DNA of 64,000 nt from Glacieibacterium frigidum (GTDB lineage Bacteria > Pseudomonadota > Alphaproteobacteria > Sphingomonadales > Sphingomonadaceae): positions 1,459,501-1,523,500 of the forward strand of contig NZ_VJWA01000001.1 of NCBI RefSeq assembly GCF_007097155.1, written 5' to 3'. Positions within the stretch are counted from its first letter, which is position 1. Each line of letters begins with the position of its first letter. The position numbers and the translations under genes were made by a program. The notes beneath the pieces were generated by a model, which saw only the letters and a list, made by a program, of their open reading frames with translations, was not told the DNA's origin and made no database searches. This document shows positions 12,435 to 23,926 of the stretch, piece by piece.

Positions 12435-13244
12435 ATGCCATATCGTCACGCTTGGCTGTTCATCGCGGCGTTGATCGCCGCCACGGTCTTCGGCTTCTGG
12501 CGCTCCTATTTCGCGATCCTGCCCACCGCCCCGCTTGGCTTTCACATCCATGGGCTGACGGCATCGCTTTGGATGCTGCTGCTGCTGGCGCAGAGCTATA
12601 CGCCGCACCGGGCCCGGGTCGCGCTGCACCGCACGGTCGGACGCGCAACGTTCGTCGCGATACCGCTGTTTGCCGCCGGCGCGATGGGTGTCGCCCACTC
12701 GATGTCGGTCGGCACCGCCGGCGACAACCCCTTTTACGAGCTGTGGGGCGCGCCGCTCGGGTGGATCGACATGCTGGCGTTCGGCGCGGTGCTCTATGCG
12801 GCGGGCATGGCGCTGCGGCACCGGCGCAACGTCCGGCTCCACGCCGGCTATATGCTTTCGACCGCGCTGCCGCTGGCCGGTCCGGTCCTCGGCCGCATCG
12901 TCAACCAGACAGTTCCGGGCCTGACCATCAAGGGACCGCAGGATTTTCCGCTGTTCGGCGCGGGTGTACAGCTTGCGTATGTCGTCTTCGGGCTGTTCGC
13001 GCTTTGGCTATGGCGGCGCGATCCGCGCATCGGCCGACCGTGGGCGGTGGCCTTCGCGGTGGTCGTCGTCCAAATCGTGACATTCGAGACTGTGGGCGCG
13101 AGCGCGACGTGGCGCGCCGCGTTCGAAGCGCTCGCTCCGGTGCCGCTGCCGGCTTTGATGGCACTCGGGCTGGCGATAGGAGGCGCGACGGTGTTCGCCG
13201 GCTGGACGGCACCTGGCGACAGGGCCCGACCCGCGGCAGCGTGA
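12435..13244 (+). CDS. Multi-pass membrane protein of unknown function
   Basis: 269 residues with roughly seven hydrophobic segments, the first close to the start (WLFIAALIAATVFGFW). Conserved-looking His residues sit near helix ends (GFHIHGLTASLW, ALHRTVGRATF, LRHRRNVRLHAGY), a pattern seen in membrane proteins that bind haem or metal, but no family can be named with confidence. A GGGGGG ribosome binding site precedes the ATG at 12435. It lies between the dihydroorotase gene (69 bp upstream) and surE (59 bp downstream), all rightward, so they may share a transcript. Location is the inner membrane; function is unknown. Confidence 0.75.
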   Translation: MPYRHAWLFIAALIAATVFGFWRSYFAILPTAPLGFHIHGLTASLWMLLLLAQSYTPHRARVALHRTVGRATFVAIPLFAAGAMGVAHSMSVGTAGDNPFYELWGAPLGWIDMLAFGAVLYAAGMALRHRRNVRLHAGYMLSTALPLAGPVLGRIVNQTVPGLTIKGPQDFPLFGAGVQLAYVVFGLFALWLWRRDPRIGRPWAVAFAVVVVQIVTFETVGASATWRAAFEALAPVPLPALMALGLAIGGATVFAGWTAPGDRARPAAA

Positions 13245-13303
13245 CACGAGTACCCGCCCGCCGCACCTATCCCCGGGCGCTGCCGACCGCTACAGCGCGG
13301 CCC

Positions 13304-14071
13304 ATGAGAATCCTGGTCACCAACGACGACGGCATCCACGCTCCGGGCCTCGTCGCCCTTGAGCAAATCGCCGCCGAGCTGTCCGACAATGTGTGGGTCG
13401 TCGCGCCCGCCGAGGAACAGTCGGGGGCGGGGCATTCGCTGACGCTCAGCGAGCCGATCCGCCTGCGCCAGATGGGCGAGCGGCGGTTCGCGGTGCGCGG
13501 CACGCCTACCGACTGCGTCATGTTGGCGCTCGGGCATGTCATGAAGGACGCGAAGCCCGACCTGATCCTGTCGGGGGTCAATCGCGGCGGCAATCTCGCC
13601 GAGGATGTGACCTATTCGGGCACCGTGTCGGCGGCGATGGAGGGGTGCCTTGCGGGCATCCGCTCGATCGCGCTGAGCCAGGCGATGGCCGATTACGGCG
13701 CGGGCCGTGAGAAGTTCGACGCCGCGACCACGCACGGCGCCGCGATCATCCGGCGGCTGACCCAAGCCGAGTGGGCGCCGGGCATGCTCGTCAACATCAA
13801 CTTCCCCGCCGGCCCGGTGCGCGGCGTGCAGGTCACCGAACAGGGCTTCCGTGACTATGGCCACATCGCCCTCGACGCGCGCGTCGATCCGCGCGGCTTC
13901 CCCTATTTCTGGTTCGGCTATGGCCGCGAGGTCGAGGTGCCGGGCCACGACACCGACCTGAAGGCGATCCACCACGGCTATGTCTCGGTGACGCCGCTGC
14001 ATCTCGACCTGACGCATCGCGAGAGCCTCGGGGCGTTGCGCGGCGTGCTGGGCGATCTGGCGAGCGTCTGA
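13304..14071 (+). CDS. surE: 5'/3'-nucleotidase SurE
   Basis: 255 residues, the normal SurE length. The N-terminus MRILVTNDDGIHAPGL carries the metal-binding Asp8 and Asp9. The metal/phosphate Asn lies in LSGVNRGGNLAEDVTYSGTV around residue 95, and the nucleotide loop EEQSGAGHSLT near residue 40. SurE dephosphorylates nucleoside 5'- and 3'-monophosphates in the cytoplasm and is linked to stationary-phase survival. The ATG at 13304 is chosen because the ND-D motif must follow directly; the frame stays open upstream only by chance. The usual partner pcm is not next to it; a 434-bp gene-free stretch follows. Confidence 0.96.
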   Translation: MRILVTNDDGIHAPGLVALEQIAAELSDNVWVVAPAEEQSGAGHSLTLSEPIRLRQMGERRFAVRGTPTDCVMLALGHVMKDAKPDLILSGVNRGGNLAEDVTYSGTVSAAMEGCLAGIRSIALSQAMADYGAGREKFDAATTHGAAIIRRLTQAEWAPGMLVNINFPAGPVRGVQVTEQGFRDYGHIALDARVDPRGFPYFWFGYGREVEVPGHDTDLKAIHHGYVSVTPLHLDLTHRESLGALRGVLGDLASV

Positions 14072-14142
14072 CGCGCGAAAACCCCGGCTGGCGATCCTAT
14101 CGCCTCCGGATGAGTAGCTCGGTCCGCTTCGTCCCCCTCTTA

Positions 14143-14173
14143 CTCCCCATCCGGCGCTGACTGGACGGGGGAG
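14143..14173 (+). terminator. Stem-loop after surE
   Basis: CTCCCC-ATCC at 14143-14152 pairs with GGAC-GGGGGAG at 14163-14173 around a 10-nt loop, with a small internal mismatch. It lies 72 bp after the surE stop. No T-run follows, so it may be a processing or pausing structure and not an intrinsic terminator. Confidence 0.35.
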
Positions 14174-14199
14174 GGTGCGCGAAGTGCGGATGCGATCGG

Positions 14200-14286
14200 C
14201 GATGCACGGGCGAGGCGGCGGTGACGAAAAGGGGTAGAAGGGTCGCGGGTGTCGCCGCCGGCGCGGCCTCGTGTGCCCGTGCATCG
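14200..14286. ncRNA. Strong bulged stem-loop, candidate structured RNA or palindromic repeat
   Basis: A perfect outer stem of 12 bp (CGATGCACGGGC 14200-14211 with GCCCGTGCATCG 14275-14286) continues after a 4-nt bulge with GAGGC/GCCTC (14212-14216 with 14266-14270). After a 6-nt bulge a 9-bp stem follows (14217-14225 with 14251-14259, one G-U pair on the plus-strand transcript). That gives about 26 bp of stem in 87 nt. It lies downstream of a leftward promoter-like element, so it could be a minus-strand small RNA, or a repeat element. No known RNA family was recognised. Confidence 0.4.
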
Positions 14287-14360
14287 TTCGGTCGCCACGG
14301 GCCGCCAGCGCGACGGGGTCCGTGACAGCTCGGGGCTTGCCAGGCTCCTCGCATGAACTT

Positions 14361-14389
14361 GGAATAACCTATACGGTTCGTTTTGTCAA
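14361..14389 (-). promoter_or_regulatory. Minus-strand promoter-like element with operator-like dyad
   Basis: Read on the minus strand: TTGACA (14384-14389), a 17-nt spacer, then TATTCC (14361-14366). The spacer contains AACC-GTATA-GGTT, a dyad placed between the two hexamers as is common for TetR-type operators. It points away from nuoA, into a region with no recognisable gene. Confidence 0.45.
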
Positions 14390-14505
14390 GTCTTTTGGTA
14401 CGTCCGCGGCACGTTATGCCGCGCCGCACAAACCTTGCGCCGCTGGCCCCACAAGCATAGAAGCCGCGGACTCGCCCACGCCCCCCGAAGGCTGCCGTAA
14501 CCACC

Positions 14506-14883
14506 ATGCCCGAAGTCGCATCACAGTATCTGCCGATCCTGCTGTTCATCGGCGTCGGGATCGCGTTTTCGCTGATCTTCGTCGGCGCGCCGGTGCTCGT
14601 CTCGGGGCTGGTCGGCACGGCCAAGCCCGACGCGGCGAAGCTGGCGGAATATGAGAGCGGCTTCCCGGCGTTCAGCGACAGCCGCGGCCAGTTCGACGTG
14701 CGTTTCTACCTCGTCGCGATCCTGTTCATCGTCTTCGATCTAGAGGCGGCATTCTTGTTTCCATGGGCAATTTCCCTACATTGGACGGGACAGGCCGGCT
14801 GGTGGGCGATGATGGAGTTCCTTGCCGAACTCGCGATCGGCCTCGTCTATGCCTGGAAAATCGGCGCACTGGATTGGGAATGA
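14506..14883 (+). CDS. nuoA: NADH-quinone oxidoreductase subunit A
   Basis: 125 residues with three transmembrane helices (about 10-30, 63-85, 92-115). The loop signature [24 protein letters not shown] lies between the first two, including the conserved ESG segment, and the acidic [13 protein letters not shown] helix follows. It is a core membrane subunit of complex I near the quinone site. It is the first gene of the nuo operon; its TGA overlaps the ATG of nuoB by 4 bp. The promoter must lie in the 434-bp region upstream. Confidence 0.97.
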   Translation: MPEVASQYLPILLFIGVGIAFSLIFVGAPVLVSGLVGTAKPDAAKLAEYESGFPAFSDSRGQFDVRFYLVAILFIVFDLEAAFLFPWAISLHWTGQAGWWAMMEFLAELAIGLVYAWKIGALDWE

Positions 14884-15464
14884 ATAACCGTGACCTCCTT
14901 ACCGAGGAGCAGCAGGCGCGCGTGCTCGGCGACAGCCCGGCATCGGCGCTGACTGTCCCTTCAAACCTGCGCGACGGCTTCCTGACGGACATCAACAAGG
15001 AAGTGACCGACAACGGCTTCCTCGTCACCTCGACCGAGGACCTTTTCGCCTGGGCGCGTACGGGGTCGATGTGGTGGATGACCTTCGGCCTGGCGTGCTG
15101 CGCGGTCGAGATGATGCACACGTCCATGGCGCGCTATGACGTCGAGCGCTTCGGCTTCGCACCGCGCGCGAGCCCGCGCCAGTCCGACGTGATCATCGTC
15201 GCTGGCACTTTGTGCAACAAGATGGCCCCGGCCTTCCGCCGCGTCTACGACCAGATGGCCGAGCCGCGCTACGTGATCTCGATGGGCAGCTGCGCCAACG
15301 GCGGCGGCTATTATCATTATTCGTACAGCGTCGTGCGCGGCTGCGACCGGATCGTGCCGGTCGACATCTACGTGCCGGGCTGCCCGCCGACTGCCGAGGC
15401 GCTGTTGTACGGCGTGCTGGCACTGCAGCGGAAGATCCGCCGCACGGGGACGTTCGAGCGGTGA
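14880..15464 (+). CDS. nuoB: NADH-quinone oxidoreductase subunit B
   Basis: 194 residues. Carries the N2 [4Fe-4S] ligands: tandem Cys in [10 protein letters not shown], Cys in [11 protein letters not shown] and Cys in [14 protein letters not shown]. This peripheral-arm subunit hands electrons to quinone. The ATG at 14880 lies in the ATGA overlap with nuoA, and an N-terminal extension of about 50 residues before [12 protein letters not shown] is polar and probably peripheral. The 3' end overlaps nuoC through GTGA. Confidence 0.98.
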   Translation: MNNRDLLTEEQQARVLGDSPASALTVPSNLRDGFLTDINKEVTDNGFLVTSTEDLFAWARTGSMWWMTFGLACCAVEMMHTSMARYDVERFGFAPRASPRQSDVIIVAGTLCNKMAPAFRRVYDQMAEPRYVISMGSCANGGGYYHYSYSVVRGCDRIVPVDIYVPGCPPTAEALLYGVLALQRKIRRTGTFER

Positions 15465-16063
15465 GCGCGCACTGGCCCCACGACAAGCCCGACGCCGGGT
15501 TCGCCGACGCCGTGCGCGCGGCGTTTCCCGATGCGGCGCTGACCGAACACGTCGGCGAATTGACGCTCCACATCGCGCGCGACGCGCTGCTCGACGTGGC
15601 GCGCCGCCTGCGCGACGATTTCGCCTTCGAGCAGCTGATCGACGTTGCCGGCGTCGACTTTCCCGAGCGGCCCGAGCGGTTCGAGGTCGCGTATCTGTTC
15701 CTGTCGCTGACCCGCAACCTGCGCATCCGCGTCAAGCTGTCGACCGACGACACCGCGCCGGTCGCGTCGCTGACCGGCCTGTGGCCATGCGCCAACTGGT
15801 GGGAGCGCGAGGTCTGGGACCTCTACGGCGTGCTGTTCACCGGTCACCCCGACCTGCGCCGCATCCTGACCGATTATGGCTTCACCGGGCATCCGTTCCG
15901 CAAGGACTTCCCGCTGACCGGCCATGTCGAGCTGCGCTATTCCGAAACCGAGAAGCGCGTCGTCTACGAGCCGGTCAAGCTGGCGCAGGACTTCCGCAGC
16001 TTCGATTTCCTGTCGCCGTGGGAAGGGACCGATTACGTCCTGCCCGGCGACGAAAAGGCCTGA
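15461..16063 (+). CDS. nuoC: NADH-quinone oxidoreductase subunit C
   Basis: 200 residues from a GTG start in the 4-bp overlap with nuoB. It holds the 30-kDa-subunit signature near residues 110-140, with [20 protein letters not shown] and [17 protein letters not shown] structural, cofactor-free subunit of the connecting arm. NuoC and NuoD are separate proteins here, unlike the fused NuoCD of enterobacteria. Four bases separate it from nuoD. Confidence 0.97.
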   Translation: MSAHWPHDKPDAGFADAVRAAFPDAALTEHVGELTLHIARDALLDVARRLRDDFAFEQLIDVAGVDFPERPERFEVAYLFLSLTRNLRIRVKLSTDDTAPVASLTGLWPCANWWEREVWDLYGVLFTGHPDLRRILTDYGFTGHPFRKDFPLTGHVELRYSETEKRVVYEPVKLAQDFRSFDFLSPWEGTDYVLPGDEKA

Positions 16064-16067
16064 GACG

Positions 16068-17297
16068 ATGGTCGACGCCAACGCCGAACTGACCGCCGCG
16101 CTCGCCGAGACGCCGGGCGTCGATCCGTCGAAGATCGACAATTACATGATCAACTTCGGGCCCCAGCACCCGGCAGCGCACGGCGTGCTGCGGCTGGTGA
16201 TGGAGCTCGACGGCGAGGTCATCGAGCGCTGCGATCCGCACGTCGGGCTGCTCCACCGCGGCACCGAGAAACTGTGCGAGTACAAGACCTACCTGCAGGC
16301 GCTGCCGTATACCGATCGGCTCGATTACGTCTCGCCGATGTGCATGGAGCACAGCTATGTGCTCGCGATCGAGAAGCTGGCGGGCATCGAGGTGCCGCTG
16401 CGCGCGCAGTACATCCGCGTCATGTATGCCGAGATCACGCGCATCCTGAATCACATCATGAACGTCTGCAGCCACGCCAACGACGTCGGCGCGATGACGC
16501 CGCTGCTGTGGCTGTTCGAGGAGCGCGAGCACCTCATGGGATTCTACGAGCGCGTCTCGGGCGCCCGCATGCACGCGGCGTACTTCCGCCCCGGCGGCGT
16601 GCACCAGGACCTGCCCGACGGTCTGCTGGAGGACATCGCGGCGTGGTGCGACGGCTATACCAAGGTGCTGGGCGAGACCCAGTCGCTGGTCGCCGACAAC
16701 CGCATCTTCAAGCAGCGCAACGTCGATGTCGGCACGATCTCCAAGGCCGATGCCGTCGCGTGGGGCTTTTCCGGCCCCAACCTGCGCGCCTGCGAGGTCG
16801 AGTGGGACCTGCGCCGTGCCCAGCCCTACGAGGTCTATGACCGCATGGAGTTCGACGTCGTCGTCGGCCACCACGGCGACAGTTACGACCGCTTCATGGT
16901 CCGCATGGAGGAGATGCGCCAGTCACTGCGCATCATCCGCCAGTGCGTGAAAGAAATGCCGAAGGGCCGCGTCGCCACCATCGACCGCAAGGTCGCACCG
17001 CCGTCGCGCACCGAGATGAAGAAGTCGATGGAAGCGCTGATTCACCACTTCAAGCTGTACACCGAAGGCTTCCATGTCCCCGCAGGCGAGGCGTACGTCG
17101 CGACCGAGAGCCCCAAGGGCGAGTTCGGCGTCTATCTGGTCAGCGACGGCACCAACAAGCCGTACCGCTGCCACTTCCGCGCGACGGGCTTCAGCCACCT
17201 CCAGGCGATGGACTTCCTGTGCAAGGGCCACATGCTGGCCGACGCGCCGGCGATCCTAGGCTCGCTCGACATCGTGTTCGGGGAGGTCGATCGGTGA
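16068..17297 (+). CDS. nuoD: NADH-quinone oxidoreductase subunit D
   Basis: 409 residues. The start [12 protein letters not shown] at 16068 is chosen because the frame upstream overlaps nuoC. Conserved quinone-site elements are visible: [22 protein letters not shown] near the N-terminus, [18 protein letters not shown], and the C-terminal [12 protein letters not shown]. The 49-kDa subunit forms the quinone pocket with NuoB. The stop overlaps the nuoE GTG by 4 bp. Confidence 0.98.
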   Translation: MVDANAELTAALAETPGVDPSKIDNYMINFGPQHPAAHGVLRLVMELDGEVIERCDPHVGLLHRGTEKLCEYKTYLQALPYTDRLDYVSPMCMEHSYVLAIEKLAGIEVPLRAQYIRVMYAEITRILNHIMNVCSHANDVGAMTPLLWLFEEREHLMGFYERVSGARMHAAYFRPGGVHQDLPDGLLEDIAAWCDGYTKVLGETQSLVADNRIFKQRNVDVGTISKADAVAWGFSGPNLRACEVEWDLRRAQPYEVYDRMEFDVVVGHHGDSYDRFMVRMEEMRQSLRIIRQCVKEMPKGRVATIDRKVAPPSRTEMKKSMEALIHHFKLYTEGFHVPAGEAYVATESPKGEFGVYLVSDGTNKPYRCHFRATGFSHLQAMDFLCKGHMLADAPAILGSLDIVFGEVDR

Positions 17298-17935
17298 CCA
17301 CGGGCACCTACAACACAACGCACGAAGCCCGCGCCGCGCGTCCGCCGCGCGAGTTCAGCGACTTCGCCTGGACGCCCGAGAACGCGACCGAGGCGGCGCG
17401 CCTGATCGCGCTGTACCCGCGCGCCGGGTCGGCGATCATGCCGCTGCTGTGGCTGGCACAGTACCAGATGGGCGCGCAGACGGGCTCGGCATGGCTGCCG
17501 GTGTCGGTCATCGAATATGTCGCGGGCCAGATCGGCATGCCGTACATGCGCGCCTACGAGGTCGCGACCTTCTATTCGATGTACAATCTCAAGCCCGTCG
17601 GGCGCTATGTCGTGCAGGTCTGCGGGACGACGCCGTGCCTGCTGCGCGGCTCGGACGACATCATGAAGGCGTGCAAGGACAAGGGCCTGGTCAAGGGCGG
17701 CAACACGCCCGATGGCCTGTTCACCCTCGCCGAGGTCGAGTGTCTGGGCGCGTGCGCCAACGCGCCGATGGTGCAGATCAACGACGATAACTACGAAGAC
17801 CTGACCTACGACAGCATGACCGCGATCCTCGACGCGCTGGCGCGGGGTGAGACGCCCCCGACGGGCTCGCAGATCGGGCGCCGCGCGAGCTGCCCCGAAG
17901 GCGGGCTGACGTCGCTGCTGGAGGTCGCATCGTGA
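17294..17935 (+). CDS. nuoE: NADH-quinone oxidoreductase subunit E
   Basis: 213 residues from a GTG start overlapping the nuoD stop. It carries the thioredoxin-like [2Fe-2S] N1a ligands: two Cys in [12 protein letters not shown] and two in [11 protein letters not shown]. Part of the NADH-oxidising module with NuoF. The C-terminal tail (about 175-213, Pro/Gly-rich [20 protein letters not shown]) extends past the domain, as in many alphaproteobacterial homologues. The stop overlaps the start of a small membrane-protein gene by 4 bp. Confidence 0.97.
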   Translation: MTTGTYNTTHEARAARPPREFSDFAWTPENATEAARLIALYPRAGSAIMPLLWLAQYQMGAQTGSAWLPVSVIEYVAGQIGMPYMRAYEVATFYSMYNLKPVGRYVVQVCGTTPCLLRGSDDIMKACKDKGLVKGGNTPDGLFTLAEVECLGACANAPMVQINDDNYEDLTYDSMTAILDALARGETPPTGSQIGRRASCPEGGLTSLLEVAS

Positions 17936-18118
17936 AGTCTCCTGCCAATCCCAGGGTTCATGCGAACCTGCTGTTCGCCATGGCGGGCGTCCTGCTCGTG
18001 CTGTCGATCATCCTCGTCTTCATGCGCAGCACCGTGGGCTATCCGCTGATCGCCGTGGCGATCGCGCTGATCGCGGTGGCGGCGGCAACCAAGACCAAGG
18101 CCGCGAAGGGCCCGCCTC

Positions 18119-18129
<11 letters not shown>
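17932..18129 (+). CDS. Small two-helix membrane protein encoded between nuoE and nuoF
   Basis: 65 residues from a GTG that overlaps the nuoE stop (GTGA); its own end overlaps the nuoF start by 11 bp. Two hydrophobic segments (about 12-31 and 36-52) are separated by RSTVGYP, and the tail is basic (KTKAAKG). It matches none of the 14 core subunits. The tight overlaps make it very likely to be translated with the operon. A part in assembly or stability of the NADH module is possible, but nothing in the sequence proves it. Location: inner membrane. Confidence 0.72.
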
Positions 18130-19425
<1,296 letters not shown>

Positions 19426-19426
<1 letters not shown>

Positions 19427-21420
19427 TGCCTAAACTCACCGTCGACGGCATCGAGGTCGAAGTGCCCGCGGGCGCGACCATCCTGCAGGCCTGCGAGGCC
19501 GCGGGCGCCGAAATTCCGCGCTTCTGCTACCATGAGCGGCTGAGCATCGCCGGCAATTGCCGGATGTGCCTCGTCGAGATGGAGAAGTCGCCCAAGCCCG
19601 TCGCGTCGTGCGCGATGCCGGCCGCCGACGGGCAGGTGATCTCGACGACGACGCCGAAGGTCAAGAAGGCGCGCGAGGGGGTGATGGAGTTCCTGCTCAT
19701 CAACCACCCGCTCGACTGCCCGATCTGCGACCAGGGCGGCGAGTGCGACCTGCAGGACCAGAGCCTCGCCTATGGCAAGGGCCACACGCGCTATCAGGAG
19801 AACAAGCGCGCGGTCACCGAGAAATACATGGGGCCGCTGATCAAGACGGTCATGACGCGCTGCATCCACTGCACGCGCTGCGTCCGCTTTGCCGAGGAGA
19901 TCGCAGGCGTCGAGGACATCGGCGCGATCGGGCGCGGCGAGAATATGCAGATCACGAGCTACCTCGAGGCGGCGGTGGCGAGCGAATTGTCGGGCAATGT
20001 CATCGACCTGTGCCCGGTCGGCGCGCTGACGTCGAAGCCCTATGCCTTTTCGGCGCGGTCGTGGGAGCTGAAGCGGACGAGCGGCATCGACGTGATGGAC
20101 GCGGTCGGCACCAACATCACCTTCCACGCGCGCGGTACCCAGGTGATGCGCGTCAATCCGCGTATCAACGACGACGTCAACGAGGAGTGGGCGTCCGACG
20201 TGACGCGCTTTGCGGTCGACGGTCTGATGAAGCGCCGCCTCGACGCGCCGTACGTGCGGCGCGACGGCAGGCTCGTGAAGGCGTCGTGGGCCGAGGCGTT
20301 CGCGGCCGTGCGCGACGGCATCAAGGGTGACCGCGTCGCGGGCATCGTCGGCGACCTGTGCGCAGTCGAGGACATGGTGGCGTTTCGCGACCTGCTTAGC
20401 GGTTTCGGGCCGCTGCGGATCGAGGCGCGGCAGGACGGGGCGGCGATCCCGGCGACGACGCGTGCCGATTATCTGTTCAACTCGACGCTGACGGGGATCG
20501 AGACCGCCGACGTCGTGTTGCTGATCGACTGCGACCCGCGCCACGAGGCGCCGCTGGTCAACACGCGGCTGCGCAAGGCGATGCGGACGCGCACGCCGTC
20601 GAAGGTCTTCGCGCTCGGCACGCCGGTCGACCTGACCTATCCGGTCGAGTGGCTGGCGGGCGGCGAACTGCCCCAGGCGCTGTTCGACGCCTTCGCGGCG
20701 GCCGAGCGCCCGGCGCTGATCGTCGGCATGGGCGCGGACTTCGCGCAGGCGCGCAAGCTCGCCGAGACGCTGAACCTGACGCGCGGCGAGTGGAATGGCT
20801 GGAACGTGCTGCACACCGCTGCGGCGCGGGTCGGGGCGCTCGACCTGGGGCTGACGACCGACGGCGGCGTCGCGGGCATTCTTGCCGATGCGGCGAAGCT
20901 CGACGCGGTCTTCCTGCTGGGGGCGGACGAAATCGACACGATCGCGCTGGCCGACACCTTTACCGTTTATATCGGCACCCACGGCGACCATGGTGTTCGC
21001 CACGCCGACGTGATCCTGCCCGCCGCAGCCTATGCCGAGAAGCCGGGCACCTGGGTGAACCTCGAGGGCAGGGTGCAGCGCGGTAACCGCGCGGTGTTCC
21101 CGCCGGGCGAGGCGCGCGAGGACTGGACGATCTTCCGTGCGCTCTCGGATGTGCTAGGGCGGACGCTGCCCTATAACGACTTCGGCGCGTTGCAGGCGCG
21201 GATCGCGGCCGAGTGGCCCCACCTCGAGGTCGAGGGGCTGACCCCCGGCGTCGCCGGCACTGCGACCGCGAGTTCGGATACCGCGCCGCTGCGCATCCGC
21301 GACCTGGGTGGCGCGCGCTTCTACCAGTCGAACCCGATCGCCCGCGCCAGCGACACGATGGCCGAGTGCGTGCGCGATATCGTCAACGCCGCGCAGCCGC
21401 TGCTCGAGGCCGCCGAATGA
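19426..21420 (+). CDS. nuoG: NADH-quinone oxidoreductase subunit G
   Basis: 664 residues from the ATG at 19426, one base inside the nuoF stop. N-terminal ferredoxin-like domain with N1b ligands ([20 protein letters not shown]), the N5 region ([16 protein letters not shown]) and N4 cluster ([10 protein letters not shown]), then a molybdopterin-oxidoreductase-like domain to the C-terminus ([33 protein letters not shown]). It is the largest subunit of the peripheral arm and carries the electron wire. Overlaps nuoH by 4 bp (ATGA). Confidence 0.98.
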
Positions 21421-22478
21421 CTTACACCGGTTTCTTCCAGCAATACCTCGGGCAGGACTGGGGCTATTTCGTTGCGACGATCACGCTGATCCTGCTGATC
21501 GCGCTGCCCGTCATGCTGGGCGTCGCGCTCGCGGTCTATTTCGACCGCAAGATCTGGGCGGCGATGCAGATGCGGCGCGGGCCGAACGTCGTCGGGCCGT
21601 TCGGCATCCTACAGACCTTCGCCGACGCGGCGAAGCTGTTCCTGAAGGAGACGATCGTCCCGTCGGGCGCCAACAAGGGCGTGTTCATCATCGCGCCGAT
21701 GATCACCTTCACGCTGGCGCTGATCGTCTGGGCGGTAATGCCGTTCGATGCCGGCGTCGTGCTGGCGGACCTCAACGTCGGGCTGCTCTACATCTTCGCG
21801 GTCAGCTCGATGGGCGTCTACGGCATCATCATGTCGGGCTGGGCGTCGAACTCGAAGTATCCGTTTCTCGGTGGGCTGCGCTCTGCGGCTCAGATGGTCA
21901 GCTATGAGGTGTCGATGGGGTTCATCCTCGTCACCGTCATGCTCTACGCGCAGAGCCTGAACCTCAGCACGATCGTGCTGAGCCAGCAGGGCAACATTCT
22001 CGGCTTCCTCAACGGCAACATCTTCAACCCGCTGCTGTTTCCGATGTTCGTGATGTTCTTCATCACCGCACTCGCCGAGACCAACCGCCCGCCGTTCGAC
22101 CTTCCCGAGGCCGAGGCCGAGCTCGTCGCGGGCTATCAGGTCGAATATTCGTCGATGGCGTTCGCGCTGTTCTTCCTCGGCGAGTACGCGAACATCCTGT
22201 TCATGTGCGCGCTGACCAGCGTGCTGTTCCTCGGCGGGTGGCTGCCGCCGGTCGACTGGGCGCCACTGTACGTCGTGCCGGGCTTCGTCTGGATGCTGGC
22301 GAAGATGGCGCTGATGTTCTTCCTGTTCGCCTGGGTGAAGGCGACGGTGCCGCGCTATCGTTACGACCAGCTGATGCGCCTGGGCTGGAAGATCTTCCTG
22401 CCGCTCAGCCTGTTCTGGGTCGTGGTCGTCAGCGGCTGGCTGATGTTCACCGGGCATTTTGCGAGTATCCCCCGATGA
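21417..22478 (+). CDS. nuoH: NADH-quinone oxidoreductase subunit H
   Basis: 353 residues with eight or so transmembrane helices. Signatures: [20 protein letters not shown] near residue 41 and [24 protein letters not shown] around residue 220, the acidic loop at the quinone entry. It joins the peripheral and membrane arms. The ATG lies within the end of nuoG, and the 3' end overlaps nuoI by ATGA. Confidence 0.98.
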   Translation: MTYTGFFQQYLGQDWGYFVATITLILLIALPVMLGVALAVYFDRKIWAAMQMRRGPNVVGPFGILQTFADAAKLFLKETIVPSGANKGVFIIAPMITFTLALIVWAVMPFDAGVVLADLNVGLLYIFAVSSMGVYGIIMSGWASNSKYPFLGGLRSAAQMVSYEVSMGFILVTVMLYAQSLNLSTIVLSQQGNILGFLNGNIFNPLLFPMFVMFFITALAETNRPPFDLPEAEAELVAGYQVEYSSMAFALFFLGEYANILFMCALTSVLFLGGWLPPVDWAPLYVVPGFVWMLAKMALMFFLFAWVKATVPRYRYDQLMRLGWKIFLPLSLFWVVVVSGWLMFTGHFASIPR

Positions 22479-22963
22479 CCGCCGTACTCCAGGCCGCGAA
22501 GTCGCTGCTGCTCCTCGAGTTTCTCAAGGCGCACTGGCTGACGCTGCAATATTTCTTCCGCCCGAAGAAGACGCTCAACTACCCGTATGAGAAGGGCCCC
22601 GTGTCCCCCCGCTTCCGCGGCGAGCATGCGCTGCGCCGCTACCCGAACGGCGAGGAGCGCTGCATAGCGTGCAAGCTGTGCGAGGCGGTGTGCCCGGCGC
22701 TCGCCATCACCATCGAGGCCGAGCCGCGCGAGGACGGTAGCCGCCGCACGACGCGTTACGACATCGACATGACTAAGTGCATCTATTGCGGCCTGTGCCA
22801 GGAGGCATGCCCCGTCGATGCGATCGTCGAGACGCCGAATTTCGAATTCTCGACCGAGACGCGCGAGGAGCTGATCTACGACAAGGATAAATTGCTTCAG
22901 AACGGCGAGCGTTGGGAGCGTGTGATCGCGGCAAACCTTGCGGCGGATGCGGCGTGGCGGTAG
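22475..22963 (+). CDS. nuoI: NADH-quinone oxidoreductase subunit I
   Basis: 162 residues. Two ferredoxin-type [4Fe-4S] motifs, [12 protein letters not shown] and [16 protein letters not shown], are the N6a and N6b clusters. An amphipathic N-terminus lies on the membrane arm. It is followed by the only sizeable gap in the nuo run, 49 bp before nuoJ. Confidence 0.98.
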   Translation: MTAVLQAAKSLLLLEFLKAHWLTLQYFFRPKKTLNYPYEKGPVSPRFRGEHALRRYPNGEERCIACKLCEAVCPALAITIEAEPREDGSRRTTRYDIDMTKCIYCGLCQEACPVDAIVETPNFEFSTETREELIYDKDKLLQNGERWERVIAANLAADAAWR

Positions 22964-23012
22964 GACGCGCCGCGCTCCCTTCCGCACCGCACCATCGGAC
23001 CTCAAAACCCTC

Positions 23013-23624
23013 GTGACCGCTGTTTTCGCCTTCTACCTGTTCGCAGGCATCGTGCTGCTGTCGGGCGCAGCCACGATCCTGTCGAAGAACCCCGTGCACT
23101 CGGTGCTGTGGCTGATCCTGGCGTTCTTCAACGCCGCCGGGCTGTTCATCCTGCTGGGTGCCGAGTTCCTCGCGATGCTGCTCGTCATCGTGTACGTCGG
23201 CGCGGTCGCGGTGCTGTTCCTGTTCGTCGTGATGATGCTCGACATCGATTTTGCGGCGTTGCGCGCCGGCTTCGTAAAGGCGCTGCCGGTCGGGCTGCTG
23301 CTCGCCGTCGTGCTGGTTTCCGAGTTGCTGCTCGTCGCGGGCGGCAGCGTGCGGGTCGTGGCAGGCGAGGCGGCGGCCCCGCTCGACGGATTCGTGGGCA
23401 TGACCAACACCCAGGCGCTGGGGTCGGTGCTCTACACCAAGTATCTGTTCGTTTTTCAGGCGTCGGGCATCGTGCTGCTGACCGCGATGGTCGGCGCGAT
23501 CGTGCTCACGCACCGCCAGCGGGCTGGCACCAAGCGCCAGGACGTCGGCGCGCAGGTTGCGCGCACCCCGGCGTCGTCGATCTCCAACGTCAAGCCGGTC
23601 AGCGGCGAGGGCGTGTCGCTGTGA
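23013..23624 (+). CDS. nuoJ: NADH-quinone oxidoreductase subunit J
   Basis: 203 residues from a GTG at 23013, chosen because the family starts right before the first helix ([19 protein letters not shown]). An ATG at 22938 would add an Arg-rich 25-residue extension and overlap nuoI. Five transmembrane helices are visible, with the conserved [18 protein letters not shown] helix (around 55-75). The C-terminal tail of about 40 residues is polar. The stop overlaps the nuoK GTG by 4 bp. Confidence 0.95.
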   Translation: MTAVFAFYLFAGIVLLSGAATILSKNPVHSVLWLILAFFNAAGLFILLGAEFLAMLLVIVYVGAVAVLFLFVVMMLDIDFAALRAGFVKALPVGLLLAVVLVSELLLVAGGSVRVVAGEAAAPLDGFVGMTNTQALGSVLYTKYLFVFQASGIVLLTAMVGAIVLTHRQRAGTKRQDVGAQVARTPASSISNVKPVSGEGVSL

Positions 23625-23926
23625 TCGGCCTCAGCCATTACCTGACCGTCAGCGCCATCCTGTTCGTGCTCGGCGTGCTGGGCATCGCGATCAACCGCAA
23701 GAATGTCATCATCATCCTGATGTCGATCGAGCTGATCCTGCTTGCGGTGAACATCAATTTCGTCGCGTTCTCGGCGTTCCAGCGCGATTTGTCCGGACAG
23801 GTGTTCGCGATGTTCGTGCTGACCGTCGCTGCCGCCGAGGCCGCGATCGGGCTGGCGATCCTGGTCATCTATTTCCGTAACCGCGGCACGATCGCGGTCG
23901 ACGACGTTCCGATGCTCAAGGGATGA
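23621..23926 (+). CDS. nuoK: NADH-quinone oxidoreductase subunit K
   Basis: 101 residues, three transmembrane helices. The conserved Glu in [17 protein letters not shown] and the later [14 protein letters not shown] are the proton-path carboxylates of this antiporter-like subunit. GTG start in the nuoJ overlap; ATGA overlap with nuoL. Confidence 0.98.
   Translation: MIGLSHYLTVSAILFVLGVLGIAINRKNVIIILMSIELILLAVNINFVAFSAFQRDLSGQVFAMFVLTVAAAEAAIGLAILVIYFRNRGTIAVDDVPMLKG

Larger units (their letters stand above)
14072..14505. other. Gene-free region between surE and nuoA
   Basis: 434 bp without a convincing coding frame. It contains a possible surE terminator (14143-14173), a long bulged stem-loop (14200-14286), a minus-strand promoter-like pair with a dyad between its hexamers (14361-14389), and an AT-rich patch (14352-14400) that stands out from the GC-rich surroundings. 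The nuo promoter is expected here, but no plus-strand pair with acceptable spacing was found. A minus-strand frame starting at about 14352 is Arg/Pro-rich and looks spurious. Confidence 0.6.

Noticed and set aside
14097-14624. Minus-strand open frame across the gap before nuoA
   Set aside because: It overlaps nuoA, is Arg/Pro-rich and matches no family; structure and promoter-like signals explain the region better.
22938-23012. nuoJ starting at ATG 22938
   Set aside because: It would add an Arg-rich extension before the first helix; the GTG at 23013 gives the family's normal start.
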